Of a stretch of DNA of 5,418 bases, positions 1 to 5,418 are shown in pieces. The stretch is from an uncultured Lachnospiraceae bacterium (GTDB lineage Bacteria > Bacillota_A > Clostridia > Lachnospirales > Lachnospiraceae), in contig USDU01000171.1 of assembly GCA_900553635.1 (NCBI GenBank), positions 1 through 5,418 of the forward strand, in the 5' to 3' direction. A program made the translations under genes and the position numbers. Every line of letters begins with the position of its first letter. Within the stretch, counting starts at the first letter, position 1. The notes beneath the pieces were generated by a model that was given only the letters and a program-made list of their open reading frames with translations, searched no databases and was not told where the DNA came from.

Positions 1-736
1 AGGCCCGCATGGCCTCCGGGATTCCCGGAACCATCCGTTCCGCGATATCCATGGTAGCCTCCGGCATACAGTCCCGGGGAGAAAAGCCCGTACCCCCGGT
101 GGTCAGAAGCAATTCCGCCACATACTCATCTGCGATGCGCGCCATCTCTTTGGCCAGCATCTCCCGGTCGTCCGGCAGGAGAATCGTATGAACCACCTCG
201 TATCCATTTTTTTCCAGCATCTCTTTGATAGCCGGGCCGCTTATATCCTCCCGTTCTCCTGCGTAGCCGGAATCACTGGAGGTCAGAACCGCTGCACGCA
301 TGGGTCGCTTCACCACGTTTATCTCGTCCCCTTCGGAAATGACGCCGCCCTTCAATACTTTTGTGAAAATGCCTTCTCTCGGCATAATACAGTCGCCCAT
401 AATCTTGTAGATCTCGCAGCCGCTGTGGCACTGCTTCCCGATCTGGGTTACCTCCAGAAGCACGTCGCCGCACTGCAGTCTCGTGCCCACGGGCAGGTGC
501 TTTAAGTCGATACCCCGGACGATCAGATTCTCCCCGAAGGCGCCCTCGTCCACCGGCGCTCCTTTTGCCTTGAAGTCCTCGATCTTTTCATAGGATAACA
601 GGCTCACCTGGCGGTGCCATTTGCCTGCGTGGGCGTCGTTTTCGATACCCCAGTCCTCGATAAGCTTCGCGGAATGCACGTTTTTCTTCTGCGTCCCCTT
701 CTTCTCGCTGATATTTACTGCCATGATCCTGCCCAT
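1..736 (-). CDS. MOSC domain-MogA/MoaB fusion protein, molybdenum cofactor synthesis (3' end cut by window edge)
   Basis: The minus-strand reading frame is open from an ATG at 736 to the window edge and gives 245 residues without a stop. Residues 5-145 form a MOSC domain, a beta-barrel family linked to sulfur transfer and Mo-cofactor handling. It contains the typical clostridial signature KQCHSGCEIYK (101-111) and CIMPREGIF (116-124), with Cys103 as the candidate sulfur-carrying residue. Residues 147 onward start a MogA/MoaB domain: AVLTSSDSGYAGEREDISG (149-167), then the nucleotide/pterin-binding motif TTGGTGFSPRDCMPEAT (212-228). MogA-type proteins adenylate molybdopterin with ATP before molybdate insertion, in the cytoplasm. 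The ATG at 736 is preferred over the in-frame ATG at 724 because a GGAGG lies 9 nt upstream of it. The gene is divergent from fdhD, and moaC lies at the other end of the locus, so a role in the same cofactor pathway is likely. What is missing is the end of the MogA domain. The domain calls are secure; the adenylyltransferase activity is inferred from the family. Confidence 0.93.
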   Translation of the reverse strand, partial: MGRIMAVNISEKKGTQKKNVHSAKLIEDWGIENDAHAGKWHRQVSLLSYEKIEDFKAKGAPVDEGAFGENLIVRGIDLKHLPVGTRLQCGDVLLEVTQIGKQCHSGCEIYKIMGDCIMPREGIFTKVLKGGVISEGDEINVVKRPMRAAVLTSSDSGYAGEREDISGPAIKEMLEKNGYEVVHTILLPDDREMLAKEMARIADEYVAELLLTTGGTGFSPRDCMPEATMDIAERMVPGIPEAMRA

Positions 737-744
737 GCTATCGT

Positions 745-751
745 TCCTCCC
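745..751 (-). promoter_or_regulatory. Shine-Dalgarno site of the MOSC-MogA gene
   Basis: Read on the minus strand this is GGGAGGA, with 9 nt between GGAGG and the ATG at 736. It decides the start in favour of 736 (protein begins MGRIMAVNIS) over the downstream in-frame ATG at 724. Confidence 0.75.
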
Positions 752-806
752 TTATTCTGCCATCTGCTTTTTCCAAAGCGGACAGCCACCAAATTCTCTG
801 TCTTCT

Positions 807-835
807 ATGGTACCTGATCTTGGCCCGCAGATCAA
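807..835 (-). promoter_or_regulatory. weak candidate promoter for the MOSC-MogA gene
   Basis: On the minus strand TTGATC (835-830) is followed after 17 nt by TACCAT (812-807). Each hexamer matches the sigma-A consensus at four of six positions. It would give a leader of about 65 nt before the ATG at 736. No better pair was seen in the gap for this strand, but the match is weak and could be chance. Confidence 0.25.
815..834. repeat. small dyad (6-bp arms, 8-nt spacer), possible operator
   Basis: TGATCT at 815-820 is mirrored exactly by AGATCA at 829-834 across an 8-nt spacer. It lies within the weak leftward promoter candidate, where a bound regulator could block transcription. Arms of 6 bp in a gap of this size are not statistically striking, and no known regulator motif was recognised. 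Confidence 0.3.
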
Positions 836-838
836 CAC

Positions 839-856
839 TTGTTACAAATTAGACAA
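839..856. promoter_or_regulatory. Rex-like operator candidate in the divergent control region
   Basis: TTGTTACAAATTAGACAA compared with the known Rex consensus TTGTTAANNNNTTAACAA matches 11 of the 14 defined positions, including the complete TTGTTA left half and the terminal ACAA. Rex is the NADH/NAD+-sensing repressor of fermentation and hydrogen genes in Firmicutes. The box lies 42 bp upstream of the rightward -35 element and just upstream of the leftward promoter candidate, so it could act on either. The right half-site is imperfect (TAGACAA instead of TTAACAA), so this remains a candidate. Confidence 0.35.
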
Positions 857-898
857 TTTATTTTTTTAATTTTCTGGTAGTTTTTCACAATCACAGGT

Positions 899-927
899 TT
901 GACACGCCCTAAGTCCCCATGTATAAT
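899..927 (+). promoter_or_regulatory. consensus sigma-A promoter of fdhD
   Basis: TTGACA at 899-904 and TATAAT at 922-927 are both perfect consensus hexamers with an ideal 17-nt spacer. Transcription should start near 934, leaving a leader of about 40 nt before the fdhD ATG at 975. Such a promoter would be strong unless it is repressed, which makes the upstream operator candidates more relevant. Confidence 0.85.
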
Positions 928-934
928 GGAAACG

Positions 935-949
935 GGGCAAAAAAAGCCC
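935..949 (+). other. small stem-loop at the 5' end of the fdhD transcript
   Basis: GGGC (935-938), a loop of seven A residues (939-945) and GCCC (946-949) form a 4-bp GC stem right at the predicted transcript start. It could protect the 5' end of the mRNA, but a 4-bp stem is marginal and no function is shown. Confidence 0.35.
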
Positions 950-974
950 ACATCATTCAGGAGTACAACATCCC

Positions 975-1853
975 ATGTATATCAATGAATTATACGACAA
1001 GCTTCCGCTTCTTTCCGCGGAAACCTATACCTATATCAGCCGGGACGGCGACTGTCATACCGAATCCGAACCGGTTCTCACAGAGCATATTCTGGACGTC
1101 TATCTCAACGATCGACTGACCATGAAGCTGGTCTGTATTCCCCAGTATCTGACTGAGCTGGTGCTGGGCCGCCTTCTGACCGAGGGAATCCTGGAGGACG
1201 CTTCCGATGTCGAACAGATCTATATCTGTGAACACGGGCTGCGGGCACGGGTGATACTGCGTGGAAATAAGGGTGAAAACGAGACGCTGCAAGCCACCGT
1301 AGCCGACAGCCATCCGCAGGCAGGACGTGTTGCTTTGGATGGCGGCGCTTCTCGGGAGCCCTTCACAGAGCTTACGCCCTCCTGCTGCACCGGGAATCAC
1401 ATTTTAAACGATTATTTTCTGACCGGGAAGCCGGTAAAGCCGGTGACTCCCATTTCCTGGAAGGCAGAGCAGGTCTTTGACCTGGCCGACCGCTTCCACG
1501 CAGGTATGCCCCTCCACGGACAGACCTGGGCCACCCACAGCTGTTTTCTTGCAAAGGACGGCCAGCTTCTGTTCCAGTGCGAGGATATCGGCCGGCACAA
1601 CGCCCTGGACAAGGCCATCGGTTACGCCCTGCGCCATGACATCCCGCTCACAGAGTGTATCGTCTATTCCAGCGGCCGGATTCCCACCGATATGGCCATG
1701 AAAGCTATCCGGGCCGGAATTCCCATTCTCGCAAGCAAGGCTTCGCCCACGGCGGAGGCCATCGCGCTGGCGAAAGAATACGGGCTTACGCTGGTCTGCG
1801 CGGCAAGGCGGGATCGGATAAAACTGTTCGCCGGAACGAAGCCGGAAGTCTGA
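975..1853 (+). CDS. fdhD: FdhD, sulfurtransferase for formate dehydrogenase Mo/W cofactor
   Basis: This 292-residue protein is close to the usual FdhD length. FdhD proteins take sulfur from a cysteine desulfurase and pass it to the bis-pterin Mo/W cofactor of formate dehydrogenase, a step needed for activity, in the cytoplasm. The C-terminal half carries the family hallmarks: CEDIGRHNALDKAIG (202-216), the SSGR turn (232-235) and SKASPTAEAIALAKEYGLTL (254-273). The region where E. coli FdhD has its CxxC sulfur-relay loop reads PSCCTGN (135-141) here: two adjacent cysteines (137, 138) and no CxxC. The ATG at 975 follows AGGAG (959-963) with an 11-nt gap and lies about 40 nt downstream of a perfect promoter. 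It is divergent from the MOSC-MogA gene and upstream of the hydrogenase-like sensor. Family assignment is secure; a formate dehydrogenase gene is not in the window, so the client enzyme is inferred. Confidence 0.95.
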   Translation: MYINELYDKLPLLSAETYTYISRDGDCHTESEPVLTEHILDVYLNDRLTMKLVCIPQYLTELVLGRLLTEGILEDASDVEQIYICEHGLRARVILRGNKGENETLQATVADSHPQAGRVALDGGASREPFTELTPSCCTGNHILNDYFLTGKPVKPVTPISWKAEQVFDLADRFHAGMPLHGQTWATHSCFLAKDGQLLFQCEDIGRHNALDKAIGYALRHDIPLTECIVYSSGRIPTDMAMKAIRAGIPILASKASPTAEAIALAKEYGLTLVCAARRDRIKLFAGTKPEV

Positions 1854-1886
1854 GAAGCAGGTCATCTTCTTTTAGGAAAAATAAAT

Positions 1887-1915
1887 TTGTAAATTATTTC
1901 CATTTTAAATATAAA
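1887..1915 (+). promoter_or_regulatory. candidate promoter of the sensor-phosphatase gene pair
   Basis: TTGTAA (1887-1892) and TATAAA (1910-1915) are separated by 17 nt and match the sigma-A consensus at four and five of six positions. They lie in an 87-bp AT-rich gap between GC-rich genes. A start near 1922 would leave a very short leader with the Shine-Dalgarno (AAAGGCGGG, about 1923-1931) close to the 5' end. The sensor and phosphatase could thus be transcribed apart from fdhD, although no clear terminator after fdhD rules out read-through. Confidence 0.5.
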
Positions 1916-1940
1916 TTTTAAGAAAGGCGGGTTTTATTCT

Positions 1941-3698
1941 ATGCCTTCGGTATACGCCGACACCTCATTTCTACAATTCAAAAAAGTACACTGCAGAAAC
2001 TGCTATAAATGCGTCCGGAACTGCCCGGTCAAGGCCATCCGGGTCATCAACCATCAGGCACAGATTCTGGAGGATCAGTGCATCCTCTGTGAGAAATGCA
2101 CTCTGGTCTGTCCCCAGAACGCCAAGGAAGAATTAAATATGATACCCAGGGTGTATGATTTCATCCGAAACGGCGGACAGGTCATCGCCTCTCTCCACCC
2201 GGCCTATGTGGCGGAATTCGGAACTGACAGCCTGCCGGCCCTGACCGAAACTCTGAAAAAGCTCGGTCTGTCCGACGCCTTCGACGCAGCCGCCGGGGCG
2301 TATCTGGTCAAGACCGCTTATGAGGACCTGGTGGAGGAACGGGCCCAGGAGACGCCCACCATTTCCTCCAACTGCCCGGTCATCGTACAGCTGGTCCAGA
2401 AGCGTTATCCGGACCTGGTACCCTATCTGGCTCCGGTCCTGTCCGTGATGCAGGCCCACGCCCGTTATCTGAAGGAACAGTATCCCGACGCGCGGATTCT
2501 TTCTGTCTCCCCCTGTATCTCCGGCCTGGCCCAGATGCGGGAGGCGGACAACTATGTGGATTATGTCATCACCTTCAGCGAGCTGCAGGAATGGCTGACT
2601 GCTGTTCAGGTGCAGGTGGCCGCCCCGTCAAGCGCACCCCCGGACGCGGACCGGGATATCCGGCTTTCCCGCATTATGGCCATGTCCGGCGGCTTTACCA
2701 TGGCCATGCATCCATCCGTTCACCAGCGCTATCTTCCCGCCTGCGGGATCGACAGCTGCAAGCAGATTCTGAATGAATTTATGGCGGATCCGGACAGTTA
2801 TTCCAACTGTTTTCTGGAACTGAACGCCTGTCCCAACGGCTGCATCGGCGGTCCTTCTTTCCGACGTACGAAGACCGGACTGCTCCACGGCCTGATCCGT
2901 CTGCAGAACGCGTCCCTGTACAAAGGCATTTCCAATTATAAACGGGACGATTTTTCGGCGCAGTCCCTGACCGATATCAGCCGCCACTATGACACCTTCA
3001 TACTGCGGCAGCAGGAAACCGAAGCCTCCGAAGAAGATATTAAAAAGGTACTGGCCCAGATGGGAAAATTTGCGCCTGAGGACGAGCTGAACTGCGGAGC
3101 CTGCGGCTATAATACCTGCAGGGAAAAGGCAAAGGCCGTGCTGGCCGGTAAGGCCGAGATCTCCATGTGCGTGCCCTTTATGCGGGAGCGCCAGGAGAGC
3201 TACTCCAACAAAATCATCAACGTGATGCCCGGTATCCTGGTGACGGTGGATTATCAGCTGAAGGTCATTCATATGAACCAGGCCGCGAAGGATCTGTTCG
3301 ACCCGCTCCATAAGCGTACGCTGATCGGCGAGACCGTGTCTGATCTGATGGATGATTACACCCTGATCAATATGATTTCCTTCGATAAAAACATGTCCCA
3401 CGATCAGATTTATCTGGAGGATCGGGATATCTATCTGGAGCGCACCCTGGCCAATGACCGGAAGAATCAGCTGATTCTCTGCGTCATGAAGGATATCACC
3501 CGGGAGATAGAAGAAAAGCAGCGTATCCGGAAGGCCCAGAACAACGCGGCCGCCATGGCTGACAAGCTGGCCTCGGAGCAGCTGAAGCTGGTGCACCAGA
3601 TCGCAAGCCTCCTGGGGGAGACCGCCGCGGACACCAAGGTGGCCGTGGAGCAGCTGAAGCGTACCATTCTCAGAGAGGACGAGGATCGCGATGAATAA
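1941..3698 (+). CDS. Sensory (group C-like) [FeFe]-hydrogenase with ferredoxin, Fe-S and PAS domains
   Basis: This 585-residue soluble protein has, in order: two [4Fe-4S] ferredoxin motifs (Cys18, 21, 24, 28 and Cys47, 50, 53, 57); an [FeFe]-hydrogenase H-cluster domain (about 68-350); a four-cysteine Fe-S motif CGACGYNTC (385-393) plus Cys410; a PAS domain (about 421-520); and a charged helical, probably coiled-coil tail (520-575). The four H-cluster cysteines are present: Cys145 (SSNCP), Cys192 (SPC), Cys297 and Cys301 (ELNACPNGC). The catalytic surroundings are altered: the proton-transfer Cys of TSCCP is Asn144, and the usual Met residues of MPC and EVMAC are Ser190 and Asn295. This pattern and the PAS domain point to a hydrogen or redox sensor, not a working hydrogenase. 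No transmembrane segment or signal peptide is seen, so it should act in the cytoplasm. Its stop overlaps the start of a SpoIIE-type phosphatase, the likely output partner. An H-cluster would need HydEFG maturases from elsewhere. The architecture is clear; the ligand sensed is inferred. Confidence 0.9.
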   Translation: MPSVYADTSFLQFKKVHCRNCYKCVRNCPVKAIRVINHQAQILEDQCILCEKCTLVCPQNAKEELNMIPRVYDFIRNGGQVIASLHPAYVAEFGTDSLPALTETLKKLGLSDAFDAAAGAYLVKTAYEDLVEERAQETPTISSNCPVIVQLVQKRYPDLVPYLAPVLSVMQAHARYLKEQYPDARILSVSPCISGLAQMREADNYVDYVITFSELQEWLTAVQVQVAAPSSAPPDADRDIRLSRIMAMSGGFTMAMHPSVHQRYLPACGIDSCKQILNEFMADPDSYSNCFLELNACPNGCIGGPSFRRTKTGLLHGLIRLQNASLYKGISNYKRDDFSAQSLTDISRHYDTFILRQQETEASEEDIKKVLAQMGKFAPEDELNCGACGYNTCREKAKAVLAGKAEISMCVPFMRERQESYSNKIINVMPGILVTVDYQLKVIHMNQAAKDLFDPLHKRTLIGETVSDLMDDYTLINMISFDKNMSHDQIYLEDRDIYLERTLANDRKNQLILCVMKDITREIEEKQRIRKAQNNAAAMADKLASEQLKLVHQIASLLGETAADTKVAVEQLKRTILREDEDRDE

Positions 3699-4893
3699 AG
3701 ACGGAAACTATCGGCTGAACGTGTCCTTCGACGGACTGGTGACGGATTTCGGCTGGGTAAGCCTCAATAAAAAACGGGAAACCATCTGCGGCGATTATTT
3801 TGATATTATGGAAAATGATTCCGATCATGTGCTGGTGCTGTCAGACGGACTGGGAAGCGGCGTCAAGGCCAACATTCTCTCCACGCTGACTGCCCGGATG
3901 CTCAGCCATATGATCATCAAAAAGCTGCCCATCTATGATGCGGTGACCGCCGTAGCCGATACGCTGCCCGTGTGCAGTGTCCGGCATCTGGCCTATTCCA
4001 CCTTTACGGTGCTGGATATCAGGGGACGCCAGGCGCTGCTCTATCAGTTTGACAATCCGGACGCCATTCTGATTCGGAACGGTAAGGTAACGGCCTACCC
4101 TTATTCTACCTTTACCCTGAAGGAAAAGGTCATCCATGAGAGTACCTTCGACCTTCGGGAGGACGATATGCTGATTCTCATGTCCGACGGCGTCACCAAC
4201 GCCGGTATGGGCAAGACCACCGACGGCGGCTGGGGCCGCAATGAGGTCCTACGCTTCTGTCAGAAGAAGTACCGCCCGGGTATGAGCGCCCAGGAAATGG
4301 CTGTGGCTATCGCCTATGCGGGACTGGCCCTGAATCTGGAGGAGACCGACGACGACCTGACGGTTCTGGCCTTACGCTTCTGCAAAAAGCAGACGGTCAA
4401 CCTGATGATTGGTCCGCCCCATACCACCGAGGAAGACACAGCCTATATGGACAATTTCTGGAAAAAGGAAGGGAAGCATGTGATCTGTGGCGGCACCACC
4501 GCAAAAATCGCAGCGCGATATCTTCGGCAGCCTCTGACCACCATCGATGGATCCGCCGTGGACGATGTGCCTTCCCTGATGCGTCTGCCCGGCGCAGATC
4601 TGGTAACCGAAGGGTTACTGACTTTGGAGCGGCTGTTGGAATACTGCGAAGATTTCCGGGAGGATCGAGTGAGCTTCCATGAGATGCTTCAGAAGAAGGA
4701 CGGAGCCGCACAGCTTGGAACACTCCTTTTCACCTGGGCCACGGATATCAACATTTTCTTTGGAAATGCTTATAACGAGGCCTATGCAGGCTCGGAGATT
4801 ACGGCAGAGACCAAAACAAAGACCGTGGAAGAGTTGATGGAGCACCTGCGGAAAGCGGGGAAACATGTGAATGTTTCGTTCTGGGCTGTCTGA
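3691..4893 (+). CDS. SpoIIE-family (PP2C-type) serine phosphatase with extra C-terminal domain
   Basis: Residues 20-230 of this 400-residue protein form a SpoIIE/PP2C-like phosphatase domain. The expected metal-binding acidic positions are visible: Asp35 in CGDYFD, Asp52 in SDGLGSG, Asp166 in SDGV and the Asp220-222 cluster in [11 protein letters not shown]. Such enzymes remove phosphate from serine or threonine, classically on anti-anti-sigma factors, using Mn or Mg. Residues 235-400 form a second, soluble domain that I do not recognise, with NLMIGPP (237-243), [14 protein letters not shown] (265-278) and [15 protein letters not shown] (304-318). There is no membrane segment, unlike sporulation SpoIIE, so a role in spore formation is not implied. 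The ATG at 3691 overlaps the last 8 bases of the sensor gene, and GAGG lies 6 nt upstream, so translational coupling is likely. No kinase, anti-sigma or STAS partner is in the window. The catalytic call is firm; target and control by the sensor are inferred from the gene pairing. Confidence 0.88.
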   Translation: MNKDGNYRLNVSFDGLVTDFGWVSLNKKRETICGDYFDIMENDSDHVLVLSDGLGSGVKANILSTLTARMLSHMIIKKLPIYDAVTAVADTLPVCSVRHLAYSTFTVLDIRGRQALLYQFDNPDAILIRNGKVTAYPYSTFTLKEKVIHESTFDLREDDMLILMSDGVTNAGMGKTTDGGWGRNEVLRFCQKKYRPGMSAQEMAVAIAYAGLALNLEETDDDLTVLALRFCKKQTVNLMIGPPHTTEEDTAYMDNFWKKEGKHVICGGTTAKIAARYLRQPLTTIDGSAVDDVPSLMRLPGADLVTEGLLTLERLLEYCEDFREDRVSFHEMLQKKDGAAQLGTLLFTWATDINIFFGNAYNEAYAGSEITAETKTKTVEELMEHLRKAGKHVNVSFWAV

Positions 4894-4936
4894 ATTTTGC
4901 CACAGCTTATACTTTATTTCAATTAGAAAGGAAACC

Positions 4937-4965
4937 CGAAGCTGTCCCGGACACGGGCAGCTTCG
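4937..4965 (+). other. strong hairpin in the moaC leader
   Basis: CGAAGCTG (4937-4944) pairs with CAGCTTCG (4958-4965), and CCCG (4946-4949) pairs with CGGG (4954-4957) across a GACA loop, leaving T4945 as a single bulge. This 12-bp stem ends only 14 nt before the moaC ATG. It has no T-run after it on the plus strand, so it is not an ordinary intrinsic terminator. A good Shine-Dalgarno-like AGAAAGG (4925-4931) lies just before the hairpin and has no ATG, GTG or TTG at normal spacing. The hairpin could regulate moaC translation or mRNA stability. Confidence 0.7.
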
Positions 4966-4979
4966 TCAGGCATATGATC

Positions 4980-5418
4980 ATGAGTGAATTTACACATTTT
5001 AACCGCCAGGGCGAGGCCGTCATGGTGGACGTAAGCGCCAAGGCCGAGACCGCAAGGGAGGCTGTGGCTGAGGGCCGTATCTCCATGAGCCGGGAATGCT
5101 TTGAAAAGGTAAAGGAAGGGGAAATGGGAAAGGGCGACGTGCTGGGCGTGGCCCGGGTGGCCGGAATCATGGGGGCCAAGAAGACCTCCGAGCTGATTCC
5201 CCTCTGCCACCTGCTGCATCTGACCAAGGTGGAGATAAGCTTTGAACTGGAGGAAGAGACCTCCTCCGTCCGGGCGGCCTGCACCGTCCGCACCACCGGC
5301 AGGACCGGCGTGGAGATGGAGGCCCTGACCGGCGTTTCCACCGCCCTGCTCACCATCTATGACATGTGCAAGGCCGTGGATAAGGGCATGGAGCTGGGCG
5401 AGATCCATCTGGTGGAAA
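4980..5418 (+). CDS. moaC: MoaC, cyclic pyranopterin monophosphate synthase (3' end cut by window edge)
   Basis: The frame gives 146 residues up to the window edge; E. coli MoaC has 161, so only about 15 residues should be missing. MoaC converts 3',8-cyclo-7,8-dihydro-GTP, made by MoaA, to cyclic pyranopterin monophosphate, the first stable molybdopterin intermediate, in the cytoplasm. It aligns without gaps to E. coli MoaC as I recall it: [20 protein letters not shown] (5-24), Lys51 in GKGDV, IPLCH with His77, TGVEMEAL (109-116) and TIYDMCKAV (125-133) with Asp128 and Lys131. These are the known active-site residues. The usual PLCHPL reads PLCHLL here. ATG 4980 is chosen because AGG (4968-4970) lies 9 nt upstream; the in-frame ATG at 4974 would add only two residues and is too close to that site. 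It follows the phosphatase by 86 bp in the same direction. No clear promoter was seen, so read-through from upstream is possible. Confidence 0.95.
   Translation, partial: MSEFTHFNRQGEAVMVDVSAKAETAREAVAEGRISMSRECFEKVKEGEMGKGDVLGVARVAGIMGAKKTSELIPLCHLLHLTKVEISFELEEETSSVRAACTVRTTGRTGVEMEALTGVSTALLTIYDMCKAVDKGMELGEIHLVE

Noticed and set aside
188..505. Plus-strand open frame over the MOSC-MogA gene
   Set aside because: The minus strand here encodes conserved MOSC and MogA motifs; the plus-strand product has no recognisable domain and no supporting ribosome site was evident.
1404..1865. Minus-strand open frames under the 3' half of fdhD
   Set aside because: The plus strand encodes conserved FdhD motifs throughout; the antisense products show no family features.
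1853..1873. Possible intrinsic terminator after fdhD
   Set aside because: Only a 5-bp AT-rich stem (AGAAG/CTTCT) with an 8-nt loop and a four-T run interrupted soon after; too weak to call.
2628..3596. Long minus-strand open frame (322 codons) inside the sensor gene
   Set aside because: It lies wholly antisense to a gene with many recognisable cysteine motifs and PAS sequence, its protein shows no recognisable domain, and it is rich in His, Gln, Leu and Gly as expected of a shadow frame in GC-rich DNA.
3691..4893. Sporulation protein SpoIIE itself
   Set aside because: The long N-terminal membrane region of true SpoIIE is absent, the protein is far shorter, and it is coupled to a hydrogenase-like sensor.
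4894..4979. Moco riboswitch upstream of moaC
   Set aside because: The gap is only 86 bp and holds one simple hairpin; the multi-helix structure of a Moco riboswitch does not fit.
4923..5408. Minus-strand open frames opposite moaC
   Set aside because: MoaC matches the E. coli protein along its length on the plus strand, so these are shadows.

Overview
The window reads as a chromosomal locus from an anaerobic Firmicute of the class Clostridia, probably a gut-type Lachnospiraceae or acetogen relative. The grounds are strong purine-rich Shine-Dalgarno sites, AT-rich gaps between fairly GC-rich genes, a clostridial-type MOSC-MogA fusion, an [FeFe]-hydrogenase-type sensor and a SpoIIE-type phosphatase. 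The genus cannot be fixed from this sequence alone. There are no rRNA or tRNA genes, insertion sequences, CRISPR arrays or phage genes.

Layout. Bases 1-736 (minus strand, cut by the left edge) encode a MOSC domain fused to a MogA/MoaB-type molybdopterin adenylyltransferase domain. Bases 737-974 form a divergent, AT-rich control region. It holds a perfect consensus sigma-A promoter (TTGACA-17-TATAAT) facing right, a Rex-like 18-bp box, a small dyad and a weak leftward promoter candidate. Then, all on the plus strand: fdhD (975-1853); an 87-bp AT-rich gap with a plausible second promoter; a 585-residue multidomain [FeFe]-hydrogenase-like sensor (1941-3698); a SpoIIE/PP2C-type phosphatase (3691-4893) whose start overlaps the sensor's stop; an 86-bp leader with a strong hairpin; and moaC (from 4980, cut by the right edge).

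How the parts fit. MoaC (first step of molybdopterin synthesis), MOSC-MogA (late cofactor steps) and FdhD (sulfur delivery to the Mo/W cofactor of formate dehydrogenase) together serve the maturation of a molybdo- or tungsto-enzyme, most likely formate dehydrogenase. Embedded among them is a two-gene signalling unit. The sensor carries two ferredoxin clusters, an H-cluster-binding domain with non-catalytic substitutions, another four-cysteine cluster motif, a PAS domain and a C-terminal helix. Its partner is a phosphatase with all expected metal-binding Asp residues plus an unassigned C-terminal domain. The most interesting reading is a hydrogen- or redox-sensing switch that acts through protein dephosphorylation and is placed within a formate/Mo-cofactor locus. 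The domain calls are well supported; the signalling output and its target are inference.
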